From positions 191,835,741-191,899,740 of the forward strand of contig CM041465.1 in assembly GCA_023213395.1 (NCBI GenBank): a stretch of 64,000 bases of DNA, read 5' to 3'. Position 1 is the stretch's first letter. Each line of letters opens with the position of its first letter. Below the pieces are notes generated by a model. It searched no databases. It worked only from the letters and a program-made list of their open reading frames with translations, and had not been told where the DNA came from. The stretch is from Cycas panzhihuaensis (Eukaryota > Cycadophyta). Both the position numbers and the translations under genes were made by a program. Shown piece after piece: positions 44,454 through 58,325 of this stretch.

Positions 44454-46564
44454 AAGACCTTGACAACATTTTGTATTATTAGCATCTTGATCTTGGCCTA
44501 CTTAGTTTCATTTAGTATTTTAGATCTTGGACTACATTTGAAGCTTTATCATTTGGCTTCACCTAGCATCAAAGTAATATCTGTTGAGTTTTTGTAAGAT
44601 CTATTAAGTTTTTGAAAAGGAGATCTATCAAACTACTCATGGAAAGCAATATATTAATTTTTATTCATTTTTTATAAAGCTTATTTATAGTTTTTGCATT
44701 ATTTTCATTAAAAATTTGACTATTTTTAATTTATATAATCAAAATAATAAGTATTTTCTTAGATCTATGCAGAGTTTGCAGTCATAATTAGCCCAACAAT
44801 CATTTGGAGCCATTATATTAGTATCTCAACTAATATTTTTATGATTTCAATCATTTCCACTAATTTTTTAAGATTTTTCAAAGCCATTTTCGATCCATAC
44901 AAGAGCTAGGGATCTATTTTTTGGCTAAAATTATTTTTCAAGGGTTTTTAGCATATGAAAGTTTTACTCATTGGGAGAAAAATTAAAAGATTTTTTAAGA
45001 ATCAATAGAGAATTTGAGACGAAAATGCTCGTTCCATAAATTATGAGTGATCATAGTGCTATTTTGGTAAAAATTTATAAAAATTACAATAGATTTAATT
45101 TTAGCCTACTTTTTTTGGGATAGATCTGCAACCTCAACTTCAAAAGGCCATAACTTTGACTACATGTATCCAAATGACCTCAAAAAAAAATTTATTCTAT
45201 ATATTTTTTAATTTCCTTTCTAATGGAAGTGATTTGAGGTCAATCAAAGGTAGGGGTAAAAGGATACTAATATTTTATCATTATGTACTATTGTAGTCCT
45301 TAAAAATCGTAGTAGCAAAGTTCTTAAAATAGTCATAACTTTTGATTTAAAAGCTCGATTTTCAAATGGCTAGATCCATCAGAAAGATTTATTTTATTCT
45401 CTATGTATTAGAATAGGTTTTATCATGATTTGACATTATTTTATAGGTCTTTAAAGCCATTGAAGTTGAGTCTCTAATTTAATCCTAATTAGATAAATTC
45501 TTTGATATTTTGAGCCAAGTTTTTTCATTCTTACTGAATATACTCATTTATTATCTAAAACTAATTGATTATTGACAATATTTGCTTGGTTTTATAAGCT
45601 TACAAGTTATTTTCTCATCTCTTTGGCATCATTTTTTACTTCTTGAAGATCAGAAACCTTATTCAAATAAAAAACGACAAATTGTTACTCCTTACCATTA
45701 CTATTCTCTTTCTTTAATATTTACATTTGCATTTAAAATGATTTCTTTAAGAATTTTTGGCTATTTAAGGCCTTTGATTGCCTTTAAAACTTCAAGATTA
45801 TAACTAGTTTGCATATGAATTTATAAAAGATCATCTCTTCATTTCATTTATATTGTTTCAAAAAAATTTGTTAGAAATTTCATATATCTTAAGGTTGTTG
45901 GTTCAGTAATTAAAGAAGCATTCTTATTTACCTTAAAGCCACTATATTTTTAAAGATTGATAAGTGTATTTTACTACATAGTGATAATCCATTTTTGGAT
46001 CCTTTATGCTTTCGAGGTTCATCTCACGTCAAGCATTTCATTATATTTATATTCATAATTCATAGTTCATCTCTTTAAAGCCTCATATATTTGTTATTAC
46101 TTGAAGAGTTTATAAGTTGAACATTGATCATTATTTCAAAGTTTAATGCTTTGCATTTGAATATTGAAAGCTCATATTTTTAGCTCCTCATTTAGTTTCA
46201 TTTCAACAAAGATTATTTATATTACTTTTTAAGGAGCACACATTCACGACTATTTGCATGGTGTCTTTGATCTAAAGGGCTTATTTGATGGTTATTTACT
46301 CTTAATAAGATTTTGAAATTAAAGGATCAATTTTGCTCATTTTTTAAAAAATATTTCAAAGTTACATTTGGTTATTTAAAAGCACATTAGCCTAGTTTGA
46401 GGTCTTATGAAAGATACTTTACAAACAACACTCATTAAAATCTAATTTAAAAGGATTATTTATCAGTTATTTGTCTCATTGTTTAAGGAGATATACCTCT
46501 TTTTCATTGCTCATTTCAATATTGATTTTTCATTAGAGGTTATGATTTATTGATTACAATGATA
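44454..46564 (+). other. GAG-2 non-coding leader
   Basis: 2.1 kb. Two leader blocks: GGCCATAACTTTGACTAC at 45153 and CATAACTTTTGATTTAAAAG at 45334, the latter followed by CCATCAGAAAG and TATTTTATAGGTCTTTAAAG. The second is shared with GAG-1 and copia-3. No open frame of note. Confidence 0.7.
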
Positions 46565-47245
46565 ATGAATGAAGATAACTTAAGGTTTCCCATATTTGAT
46601 GAGACTAACTTTCATATTTAGAAATATATTTTAGAAACCCATCTCATTACAAATAATTTATGGTATTATGTAAGTGATGGTTATCTTAAGAATGAACCTA
46701 ACTTTAGATAAAACTTAAAGAAAGATAATGAATCCTCAGCTCTAATATTTTATACACTAAATAATGATGTATTCACTAGTGTTGGTGATTTAACCACAAT
46801 GAAATCAGTTTAGGATACCCTAAACTCACTTTATGGTGGAGAAATTTCAGATTTAAATAAATTTGACTATATTGATGATGTGTTTTTTATGAGACAGATG
46901 ATAGAGAAGGTGTTTGTTAATGAAAAGTCTAATGTTATATATAATATTGAAGATTCCATTGAAACTAATAATCACATTACTACATTTGAGACTATATGTG
47001 CATTTGACTTAATTGACTCTCCTGAAAAGGACAAAGTCAAAGTTGAAGATAATTCTATTCATTTAAAACAAGTCGCATCCATACTTGAACTATATTTTGT
47101 TAAAGACCACATAAAAAGGATAATGATGTAAGCTATTAACTACTTCAAAGATGATGAAGCCAAAGGACATGAGTACAATTACCTTGTCAAAGTATACCTA
47201 AAGCACTTGTACCACAAATTCAAAGAGAAATCAAAGAAGAAGTGA
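46565..47245 (+). pseudogene. GAG-2 Gag-like gene
   Basis: ATG 46565: NEDNLRFPIFDETNFHI then stop-KYILETHL (DUF4219; TAG where Trp stands in GAG-1), NNLWYYVSDGY, ALIFYTLNNDVFTSVGDLT (UBN2), DTLNSLYGGE, then an open stretch 46880-47128 starting FFMRQMIEKVFVNEKSNVIY. The C-terminal part, INYFKDDEAKGHEYNYLVKV and YHKFKEKSKKK, aligns with the end of GAG-1 Gag and stops 8 bp before the PPT. Three of the early stops are TAG or TAA at Trp/Arg positions. No zinc knuckle and no pol. The extension after UBN2 is unlike any Gag I know. Confidence 0.75.
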
Positions 47246-47252
47246 TGATTAT

Positions 47253-47264
47253 TAAGGGAGAGTA
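47253..47264 (+). other. polypurine tract of GAG-2
   Basis: TAAGGGAGAGTA directly before the 3' LTR start TGTTGGGG. Confidence 0.8.
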
Positions 47265-47628
47265 TGTTGGGGTTAATATCCCTCACTTAACTCCCACCTT
47301 AAGAACATGTGAATACATACATCTTCATGGTAAGTTAAGATGAGATTATTTTATTATGCATTGTTATTATTTTAATGTTAAGTTATTATTTTATATTACT
47401 TTAAATTTTGGAGGTTGAGGAGGATTTCCTCCTCCTTCCCAAGTATATATTTTATGGAGTGTAAAACCTTGGTGTTCTTTAACATCACCTTCATCAAAGG
47501 AATTTGAATGTACTCTCTTTCAAGATGGCTTAATACAATGATGTTTACAATATGTAATCTCAATATGGCTTGAATATTATTTTAATTTGTATGTTCACAT
47601 GCTTTGCTCTATTCTCCATACTTTAACA
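47265..47628 (+). repeat. GAG-2 3' LTR
   Basis: 364 bp, TGTTGGGGTTAATATCCC to ATACTTTAACA. Its 12-bp excess over the 5' copy lies near 47530-47560 (CAATGATGTTTACAATATG). Confidence 0.92.
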
Positions 47629-47633
47629 AATTT

Positions 47634-49146
47634 GGACTCTGTATGATAAAGTTATTGGGAAAAAGGCATATGTACCCTATTTTTTATAAAATAAAAAATA
47701 AAAAAAGGTATGAAATAGGGGTTAAGCCCCTTTTAAATTTACAATGAGGTCATATAGGAGGCTGATGTGACCAATGAGTTGATGAATACAGGGTTGGCAC
47801 ATGGAAGACCTGAAATTAGATTATAATATAATTTAATCAAATTTAAATACTATAAAAAATAAAATATTAATAGTTGGTGGGCCCAAAAAAGGGTTAAACA
47901 AATTTTAATATTTTTACAAATGTAAAAAAAATTCACGAAAATGGATAGGATTTTGGTATTTGCACATTTATAAACCCTAATTTTTAGGGTTTCATCTCAT
48001 TTTTCCCTTTGTTTATGTGCAAGGTGATTGCAAAGATGAAGAAGAAAAATGGGTTTTCCAAGGGTGTTAGCAATACTCTACCACAATCGAAACTAGGATT
48101 TTTATGAATGATCTTGGAGGAACGAATGCTATATTTCGATGAAGAAAATGAGCCATAGATGTTGTTTGTTGATGAAGACAAGGTTGGAGATTGTCTGACC
48201 GTAAATTAACCAACATTCAAAACCAAAGAGCTCTCTAAGAGTCTATGCTTCTTATCCTACTTAAAAAGGGATTTGTATCCCAATAAAATATTAGGATTTG
48301 TCAGATCAATGGCAGAGCTATAGATATATAGAAGAAAAATAACCAAAGGCAAAGAAGGGCAATGGACGCTAAAAATATAGATGATAGTAATAATCAACAG
48401 TGACAGGAAAGTGTGAAACTGGAAGCCACATTATTTTCAGGCTAACTCCACTTTTTGAAGTAGTTCCAACTTCCTTGACTAAAGATTACAACTCATAAGC
48501 AGCATGCCATACAACCTTTCCATCACCATAGCAACAACTAAACCATCAGAGGAGATAGATATTTCTATAATTGTAGAAGCACCTTTTTAAGCTTCTATGG
48601 AAATTTCTCAAATGGGTTTTATTTATTTTTATTTTTATGTGTGCCTGCATCCTTATTCTTCTTCGTATTATAGGATTTCAATGCTTCATTTTAGGAATCA
48701 CAATGAACTATTCTAAAGTTCAAGCCTTGATTGGAGTTTTGGCTACCTACTACTCTGAAATCCTTCTTCAAATCAAATGTAGAGTAGAGGGAGAAAATGG
48801 AGCAACCTTGTTATCTAGTAGGGTTAGCATATACATGAGGGATGGATAATTAAGCCATGGTGAGCAACTATAATAGGGTTTTTGATGCCCTTATGCCTAT
48901 TAAATTTATGTAAATATTTTGGTCTTACTCAGACCCTTAAAGATGTACAATTTTGTTTATATAATAATAAAACTTTTGAGTACTTTTTCATTCTAATAAA
49001 GTATATATTCTGATTTTATATATTTTAGAAATTTTCTTTTGTGAAAAATAACTTGTGTGAGATGGTTTGATATAAACATGTTACTATTCCTACTTCTGAT
49101 TTTTGTTTAAAGAAAATTTTGAATCCTGTGATATCATATTGATTAG
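47634..49146 (-). other. copia-4 leader, primer-proximal part
   Basis: 1.5 kb with no domain on either strand. A GGGCCCAAAAAAGGGTTAAAC element at 47879-47899 recurs in related form at 51768. Open frames of 65-70 codons at 47984-48181 (minus) and 48637-48849 (plus) have no family match and are probably chance. Confidence 0.55.
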
Positions 49147-49165
49147 ATACCCTACTCTAATACCA
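49147..49165 (-). other. primer-binding site of copia-4
   Basis: Minus strand TGGTATTAGAGTAGGGTAT, flush with the LTR end. Confidence 0.88.
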
Positions 49166-49680
49166 TATTAGAGAGAGGGTTAAATTAATATTCATAGGTA
49201 TTGATAAACATTTGCAGTAATAAAAATATAAATATGGAAATCTTCAAATAATTAATAGTAACACATTATACTATAGATCTCCAAATAAATTAACATAGGT
49301 ATGCCATGTTTAACAAGTGAAAAACCCCCCTAGTGGGGATAAAAAAACCACCTCCTAAAATATAGTAATACATATTAAATTTTAATATATATTATAGTGA
49401 TGATATTGGTGAGGATCTCATCCTCCCTCTTTATTGATGCCAGCCTATCATACATACAACTTACACGTCATCAATTTAACCAACATTAGCAACCTTGACC
49501 AACTTAACTAACCTCCTAAAATCTAGGAAGAGAGATTATTAAGGAAGATAGAAGTTCATTGAAATGGGCGGTTGTCCATTTCAATGAACTATATAATTAA
49601 TTACTATATAAAGTAACTTTATAAAAGGAACCTTATTAAAAGATAACATTAATACATGAAAAGATAACATTATTCTAACA
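49166..49680 (-). repeat. copia-4 5' LTR
   Basis: 515 bp, direct copy of 33358-33875 (GGTGAGGATCT, TTTATTGATGCCAGCCTATC, CCATTTCAATGAAC). Minus strand starts TGTTAGAATAATGTT; followed on plus by the duplication CAAAT. Confidence 0.92.
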
Positions 49681-49685
49681 CAAAT

Positions 49686-50240
49686 GACACATAAACGTCT
49701 CACATCCCTACTTAACAAAACTAGGAGGTTGTACCATGTAAATCTTGTCCTTTAATTCTCCATTATGGAGTGTAAACTTTACATCCATCTAATGTGTCCC
49801 CCATCTAAATTTAGTTGTAATCAAAAGGATCATTCTAATTGTAGTCATCTTTGAGATAGGTGCAAATGCCTCATCATAATCTATCCCTTCTTCCTACTTA
49901 AAACCTGAGGTAACAAGTTTAGTCTTAAACTTTTCCACTCACCATCAACTCAGAACTACATTTTATAGACCCACTTATAATTAATTAGGCTTTTCCCTAG
50001 AGGTAGTGGAACTAAATCCCAACTTCTATCTTTCGTTATAAAATTATATTTTTCCTCCATTAAAGCTAGCTATTGAGGATTTTTCTTTACCTTGACAAAA
50101 GAATTTGGTTCATGGGAGTAAATGGTGTTAACTATGAGAGCATGACTTACATATTAACTTCTAGTTCTTCACTCATTTGATGGGTCTATAGTCATACTAG
50201 ATACTTTAATTGTCTTCCTTACCCATAACAGTATCTAGGG
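49686..50240 (-). pseudogene. copia-2 reverse transcriptase, N-terminal part
   Basis: From the high end: SSMTIDPSNE, IVNTIYSHEPNSFVKVKKN (50150-50085), ALMEEKYNFITKDRSWDLVP (50065-50005), LPLGKSLINYKWVYKM, RKKG.IMMR-type remnant of KQ(E/K)GIDYxE, TTKFRWGTHQMDVKFTLHNG-like (49815-49760) and GCETFMCHL at the copia-4 edge. Joins TKSLYGLKQ at 33345. Upstream of 50240 the copia reading ends. Confidence 0.8.
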
Positions 50241-50689
50241 TCCTAATGCCTATGTGTGGGTCAAATTAGTTGCAACTAAATTAATGTAATTTATCTGATA
50301 AAGGAATGGTTGCAACCAATCTTAGTTGCGGTTACAAAAGATAAAATATAAATGTAGAAGGACATTTAGTGACTATAGTAGAAAGAACATTGCTACCTTG
50401 TACAGAATGTAGTCTACCTACATATTTGTACTTGTTATATATTATTTTAGAGGTTGTGTGTACTATTTCGAGTTGCCTTTGATTATGAGAGGACTAGAGC
50501 AACCCATTATAATAAAATGATTATGGTTTTTTACCTCGTAGAATCATTGTATTTGAAATATGTGATTAAATAACATTTAAACATTGTGGCCTCTTGTGCT
50601 TACTTATGCATGTTGATAAGTAGAAGCACACATTAGTTCCGTTATCATTTTGAAACATGGATGATTACGATAGGCAAGACCAAGTAAAA
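50241..50689. other. unassigned
   Basis: Non-coding; short near-repeats of TTAGTTGCAACTAAAT and GGTTGCAACCAATC (50257-50320) form imperfect inverted copies. No element recognised. Confidence 0.35.
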
Positions 50690-51440
50690 ATATTGGGTCC
50701 TCTTCTATGTCACCTAGGGTAGAAGCTAAATCATATTGTGATCGAGGGGAACATTGGGAAAGAGAAAGAATTTAAATAGGAATACACATACTCGGATTTA
50801 TAATTACACAAAGGAAGTAGGTGAAGAGATGACCATCTGCACACTTGACAAAGAGGAGAAAGTTGAGAAATAAGGACAAGGAGAAGGAGCAAATTCTAGG
50901 CATAACTGAGATGTAGGTAAAAGAAGAAAATGATCAGAGGTGTGTATTAGAAGAGGATCCTGTAAAAGAGGAATCATTACAAGTAATGTAGGTCAAAGGG
51001 AATGGTTAGCAAGATTTTGCAAAAGAAGAAAATTTGTGAAAAGAAGAAAATTTGCGAAAAGAAGAAACACTAATGCCAAAAGAAAATTCCATTGAATTGG
51101 GAATATATAGTGTAGCTAAACAAGCTTTGAATCATCATTTGTTAGAAATTCAAACTCTAAGCTATATAATGAATCCTCTTTTTAAGCTACTAATGGCAAG
51201 TCCAACTAGCAGCATAGGAGGCACAGCGACAGTAATGCACAAATTGTAGGGGGACAAAGTGGGGTATCAGGTGGAGGAAATCAAGTGAGTACAACCTCAC
51301 ACATTATCATGCAAAGTGATTTAATATTTTCAAGCCTCAAATTCGATGGATCCACACATCCAGATGATCATGTGGCATTATTTAAGAGATAAGAATTTAA
51401 ACAAAAGGGGCCAAGCATGTAGGTTGTGAATCCTACTACA
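50690..51440 (+). pseudogene. gypsy Gag-like remnant
   Basis: Readings rich in Glu and Lys (EENDQRC, EEDPVKEESLQV, QDFAKEENL) lead to a 65-codon open stretch 51052-51246 and then, in another frame, LIFSSLKFDGSTHPDDHVAL followed by FKR (51319-51390), which resembles the Gag start of Tat/Ogre-type gypsy elements (LxxYDGxxDPxDHxxxF). No zinc knuckle or pol follows. A similar Glu-rich run (EEFLEVV, EQDFAKQGESIQLYEEE) is at 61530-61690. Could instead be an unrelated acidic coding remnant. Confidence 0.45.
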
Positions 51441-53380
51441 TAAAAATGCAAAGATGAGAACATCGTAATCGTAGAGGGGACACCACTACATACCATGTGA
51501 CAGCTAGCTTGTTTAATCACATTTAATTGAGTTGCAGGCCACACACAAAGGCAAAAGAAATTTTTGTACTTATATAGGTAAATTAAATATTTTTTTTATA
51601 AATGTTTAGACTCTAAACATGTGCATACCTCAAAGTTTGATAAAGGAAATTTAATTATTTCTATAATATTAATTTTAAATTTAATTTAATTAGATATATT
51701 TTAAGTTTTACTAGCCCTCTTTATTTAAGTAAATGGTCATAAAGAGGACATCACATAACTAGTGGCCCACTCAAAAAAGGGCTAAATGAATTTTCTAAAG
51801 GGTTGCACTTTTCAAGATATACTAACACTTTTTTAGTCATAACTTTTCATCCAAGAACTTGCTTTTTAAACCATCAATTACATTGAAAAGATACTTTTGA
51901 GACAATCAAAATGAGTGGTCACAAGGCATATATTAGAGATCATATCATGGATATTTTAATGGGTAAAGTTAAGTAAAGTATTTTTTACTTCATAAAAGAT
52001 GTGTTTTTTGAGTTTTTTCAAATTTGTTTTGGTATTTTCTGATACTTTTAAAGGTTCTTAAGATTATGATGATGGTATTTCTGATAGATAAAGAAAGAAA
52101 AAATAAATTTTAGTTTAAAATGAATAAATAAATACTCATTTATAACAATTTAAAGCTTAAAACTTATGAAAATTTGATGATATAGGACATTATTTAATGT
52201 GAAAATTTGATATATACTGAATATGATAAAAATCCCCCTTAGTACTTAATATATTTGATCTAATGGTGTATAATACTAATCTAATACAATGATCACCTAG
52301 TTTATTACATACTTATTTGAATGATGATTGTTAACACCACTTGATTATGTTAATGAATGGCCCAATTTATTTCTAATTAATATTGAAAAGTTGGTTGTTG
52401 ATATGTTGATATTTTTTTCACTTGTTTATGATACATAGAGAAGAAGTCTCATATATTGTTTACTCAACACTAAAATCAATTATTGAGGAGTCCAGCTGAT
52501 ATCAAATATATATCTAACTTGTCATATATGACATGAGGCATTGGAACACATTATTTATATTACCTTATTACAACTAACTTGACTTGGCCAGGTGATATAC
52601 TATGTTTTTAGAGTTAGTATATTTAGATGATTAATTTATTCCTTGATGTTTTATTTAATGGTTACTAGAAGGAAGCTGCTAACATGTGCATGGATAGAGA
52701 TAGCATACAAGGTTATCTTGTACATAAGGGGCAAGAAAATATCTCATAAACTACTCTTACTCAACACATTGATTATGTTGTTATTCTCATATACAAGAGA
52801 TGAGATTTTATACTATTGTTGTAATAGCAATTTGCATAATAGCTAAGTATTATTTTGTTTTCTAATAAATCACGTATATAAAACACATCATATAAAACTA
52901 ACTATTACAATAGCTAGTAACCTATATATTTTAGTATATTGATTGTTATTTTATATAGACATCAATAATCATTTTACTCATGATATTATTGAGATGATAA
53001 GTTGATATAGTTGATTAATTATAACTTTATAGATGAAGATATGAAGTTGTTAAGGATAACACATTATATAAATATGGTAAGTAAAAGTCATGAAATTAAG
53101 ATTGGTTATTTGGTTAATTTATGATTACTATATAAGTTTTATAAATGTGTTCATTATAGTCGATCATTAGTGATCACAAATGACTATAGTTGGATACAAG
53201 TTAATTGCTCATAGGAGAAAAGCATAACGTTGATAAATTTACAAGTTACAAGTGATACATCTTTATTTAATTTAATGCAACTTAATACAGGTTTATAGAT
53301 TCTAGTATGTAGGGAAAATATGAAGATTTGAAAACTAAGGTTGAAGATTTAAAGATTATAAATTGAAAACATTAAATATT
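51441..53380 (+). other. non-coding interior of a plus-strand LTR element
   Basis: About 1.9 kb ending at a PPT. 51768-52045 carries the leader block: a CCCA..AAAAGGGCTAAAT run, AGTCATAACTTTTCATCC, CAATCAAAATGAGTGGTC, GTCACAAGGCATAT. A related copy is at 63535-63700. From 52050 to 53380 no domain is readable; 52643-52846 is open for 67 codons without known motif. Confidence 0.45.
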
Positions 53381-53389
53381 AAGGGGGAG
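53381..53389 (+). other. polypurine tract before the 53.4-kb LTR
   Basis: AAGGGGGAG, directly before TGTTGGAATATATG. Confidence 0.75.
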
Positions 53390-53870
53390 TGTTGGAATAT
53401 ATGTTACTTTCACATATTTAATATTTAACGTAAAGTAGCAGACCCATACAAAATCTCATTTACAAAAGTATTAATAGATGTGATATATATGATTATTTAT
53501 ATAAACATCATATTAGATGATGAAAAGGCTTCAAAGATATTATATACTATTCATGAGGTGACATATCTATAAATATGTACACATACCATTTGAAAATTTT
53601 AGAAAAGAAGATTGACATGGAGATGTAATTATTTGATATCATAAAGAGAAGCTCCTAACTCCAACCTTCTCCTATACTTTTATCCATATAGGATTTTTCC
53701 ATGTATAAATATGCTGTCTCTCTTGTAATTATGTTTATAATTTATATTCCATGTTATTACTTTATATCTTGATCTTGAAATATATGATTTATGTACATAT
53801 CCCCATGATCTATTTATTACATTATACATGATTGATATACTTTTGTTATATAAATAATTATATTCTAGCA
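53390..53870 (+). repeat. copia-type LTR with PPT before and primer site after
   Basis: 481 bp, TGTTGGAATATATG to ATATTCTAGCA; TATAAATA box at 53568-53575. No second copy in the window. Having both flanking replication sites, it is the middle LTR of a tandem pair of elements or a junction by recombination. Confidence 0.7.
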
Positions 53871-53881
53871 TGGTATCGGAG
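53871..53881 (+). other. primer-binding site after the 53.4-kb LTR
   Basis: TGGTATCGGAG flush with the LTR end CA; initiator tRNA-Met type with one transition. Confidence 0.7.
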
Positions 53882-54130
53882 TGATATTCTAAATTCTTAC
53901 AATAATAACCAATGATAAAAAAGATAATGAAGGCTTGGTCATTCAAAGGGGTCCAATCTCCAATATATGAATCTTGATAAGAGTGTATCGACTTATGATA
54001 TTAAAAATAAGAATAATGTCATAATGTATAAGTTATCCAACTATATATATTGAGTTTACAAAGAGTTGTAATAATTCATTACACTTCATGATCTCTTGCA
54101 TCTCTTTTATTTAAATAGGTTCATAACAAT

Positions 54131-55536
<1,406 letters not shown>

Positions 55537-55538
<2 letters not shown>

Positions 55539-58130
55539 GTTTTCATGTCTTTATTTCATTTATACTCGGACTTTGACCTATTTTATACTTAATTTTAATT
55601 ACTTTTATTATGTTTTTATAATTATTTTAGGTGTGTAGGCCCCTTTAGTTACTAGCGCCCAATCACATCATGTGTTTAAGTAACTAAGGTGCTAAGGAAT
55701 GGGGAGTTGTTATCCATTACTCAATAGACAATTTACTAACCCATATTTTAACAAACTATGGCATATATAAATATTGGATATTTTAATAAATAAAGGCTAG
55801 ACTCAAATACCTTTGGTTTATTATTTCTTTGTATTAGTGACCTTTTATCTCATATTATACTTATCTTTCATATATTTTATTTATATTGTAGAATGTATAC
55901 ATAAAAATAGTTGTACGGAAGCTAGCAAAGTATGTCAATGCTATTGCAAGATGTCCAAATAAAGAGTATAATAAGAAGCAGTAATCCTTCATTAACAAGA
56001 GTGATTTATAAGTATGCATACCCTTCACTCATATGCATGAATATAATTATATAATTTATAGTTATAATCAATATATAAATTATTTTAAAAATAGTTTCAT
56101 ATATGTTTCATCCTTTATCTTACTTCCATTACTTTAAGCAATTCCTTTAATATGTAAATAAGTATCATAATTGATTGCCTTATTATCAACATTACACTGC
56201 TCTCTATTCATAAACTTTGTCTCTACATTTACATATGAGTGTTGGAGTCACCAAGTTAGGGCTATCTTTATAAATTTAGATTTATTTGTATAATCTTGAT
56301 TCCAAACAATAATGATCCTGCTAGGCATGGGACAATTTCCCCTTGCTTTAATTATTGTTTTCACTTGGATTTGCCTACTTTGTCTCTTCATGATGGATTG
56401 TTGACATTAGTTAGAACCTCACCATCAACCCCTTCCTCCATTTCAACCAAATGATATTTAACTTGGTGATTCCATCTCCATATGTATATTCATCGGGCTC
56501 CTCCCTAAGTTCACATGAGATATGGTTAGTTCAATTTAAAAAATATTATGTTATGAGGTTTCTACCAATATTAAATTTCACTCATATTTTTGTTAAGCTA
56601 GATAAAGTTTGATCATTATTTGTCAATTATTTTATCAAAAATTATATTCTTTAGTTATTTTACCTTTCTATCATCAATATTTAGCATTTATTTGATTTTT
56701 AATTAACTTTCTAATCTCTAAGTTATTACTTTGAGATTGACGCTAATGCCCTTTGATTTATGGCTTTATGGGACTATTGTGATCATTTTTCTTAGCATGT
56801 AGATCTTGTATTATTAATCAAAGGCATTTTGATTAGCCTTTGTTGTATGTTAATATACTCTGTTACCACCATATTCTACTAGCTCATGCTTTTAAGTGAT
56901 TTTTCTGTATTTACCATCGCTATCCTTACCATAACTCAATCTTCATTAAATTCACTTCAATGAAAAGGCCATTACCCATTCATTGCTTTCTTAATTCAGT
57001 CTTACTTTATTCATGCTTGACTTACTTAATTATAAATCCTATTTCATCTCATAGCTATGGGCATAATACATCAAGTTTTTATTTTGGAAATTAAAGTTAA
57101 TGAGTAAACAAATAAATAAATTTTAGGTGCTAAAGTCAATGGATAAGGCATACAAAGATTTTTAACTCTAAGTTGAAATAGTAATGGCATTTGGGTTGAG
57201 TGATTAAGTGAAATTAATAAGAAATTTGAAATAAGGAAGTTTCATAATCAAATCCTTTAGAGTCCATATACTAAATCCACCTCTTTAGATTCAAGGGTAA
57301 ATCTATCTAGAAAGTTTTGTTCTTTTGAAACTTGTTCTTTTATTTCATACTTTTGAATGTTAAACATAAACATGGAATGATCATAAGCTCAATGCCATAA
57401 AACTCCTATTTTACTCTTAGTTTTGAAACATTAAATTATTTTTCCAAAATAAAACATAAATAAAATCAAGCACTAATTTGAATAACCTTAGCTTGTAGGT
57501 TAATTGGTTAAGTGTTATATTAACTAGAGTTTTGATAAAGAGGCCATAGGTTATTTTTTAGTATTAGGAGGTTTTATCTTTTTGTAAAAGTCTACATGAT
57601 GTCTTTAATGATTAGAGGGAGGTATCTATTTAATTTTCTTCAAAATTAAAATTTCAATATATTTAGAGTGGGATTTATATATCACATTTTTTAAATTAAA
57701 ATAAAAGAAGGGGTCTAAATTACATTTTCATTTTAGATTTTTAGAAAATATAATAAAATGAGGGTTGCATACTAGGAAACTTAAAGAGCTTCATCACATT
57801 TAAGTAAATTGATTAAGGATAGAAAATTTACATTATATGTTATTTCTTATATATATATGCACACACAGAGTAATGCTTGCCAAATCATACTACAAAGTAA
57901 AATCTAAAAATAATAATAATTAAATAAAATTTTAATTAGGCCATGTTACACAACTTTTATTTTTTAGGCCTATACTTGATGTTTTATCTTTATCCCTTTG
58001 ATTTTGAACATTATGTCACTTATATAAAATCTTGGGAGTGAGCATTATCTTGCATGAAAATTTCTAAATATTTATATTAAAGAATGATATCATTACTTCA
58101 ACTCATTATTATCCCTAGGTTCCTAAAATA
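55537..58130. other. unassigned AT-rich sequence
   Basis: About 2.6 kb. No retroelement domain, open frame above 60 codons, LTR pair or RNA gene seen on either strand. Confidence 0.45.
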
Positions 58131-58325
58131 TGTCTTAAGTGTTTCTAAGTTAAACTCTAACTACTACTCTAGCTAAGATATTACTAGACTATGACCCTCA
58201 TGTAACATATAATGAGGCCCTTGTAGGGTATATCTTAAGCGTTGATGAGTCAAACCCTAATAACCATTATGGTTAAGTTGTTACTAAACTAAGACCCTCA
58301 TGCAATGTTTAGTGAGATCCTCAGT
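58131..58325. repeat. tandem duplication, ~100-bp unit
   Basis: Two diverged head-to-tail copies, 58131-58230 and 58231-58325. Shared landmarks at equal spacing: TGTCTTAAG/TATCTTAAG, GTTAAACTCTAA/GTCAAACCCTAA, ATTACTAGACTA/GTTACTAAACTA, GACCCTCATG in both, and AATGAGGCCCT/TAGTGAGATCCT. Confidence 0.8.

Larger units (their letters stand above)
44090..47628 (+). mobile_element. GAG-2: Gag-only LTR element nested in copia-4 leader
   Basis: 3,539 bp, plus strand, LTRs 44090-44441 (352 bp) and 47265-47628 (364 bp), perfect target duplication AATTT (44085-44089 and 47629-47633). Primer site 44442-44453, leader 2.1 kb, one Gag-like gene 46565 to about 47245, PPT 47253-47264. No pol. LTR starts T(A/G)TTGGGGTTAA like GAG-1; leader and Gag are alignable with GAG-1, so they form one family though clearly different subfamilies. 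Confidence 0.9.
33358..49680 (-). mobile_element. copia-4: copia element nested in copia-2
   Basis: 16.3 kb with LTRs 33358-33875 (518 bp) and 49166-49680 (515 bp), minus strand, and a perfect target duplication CAAAT. Primer site 49165-49147; leader; Gag 43459 down to 42471; protease; integrase; RT; RNase H; PPT 33885-33876. Two later elements lie within it: copia-5 in integrase and GAG-2 in the leader; without them it would be about 7.5 kb. Genes are broken by stops. Confidence 0.9.

Noticed and set aside
47984-48849. Small open frames of 65 and 70 codons in the copia-4 leader that might be host genes.
   Set aside because: No start context, splice sites, family motif or second copy; expected by chance in 1.5 kb.
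58131-58325. Possible CRISPR-like or telomere-like repeat (AAACCCTAA appears once).
   Set aside because: Only two diverged head-to-tail units without spacers, and a single telomere-like heptamer; no array.
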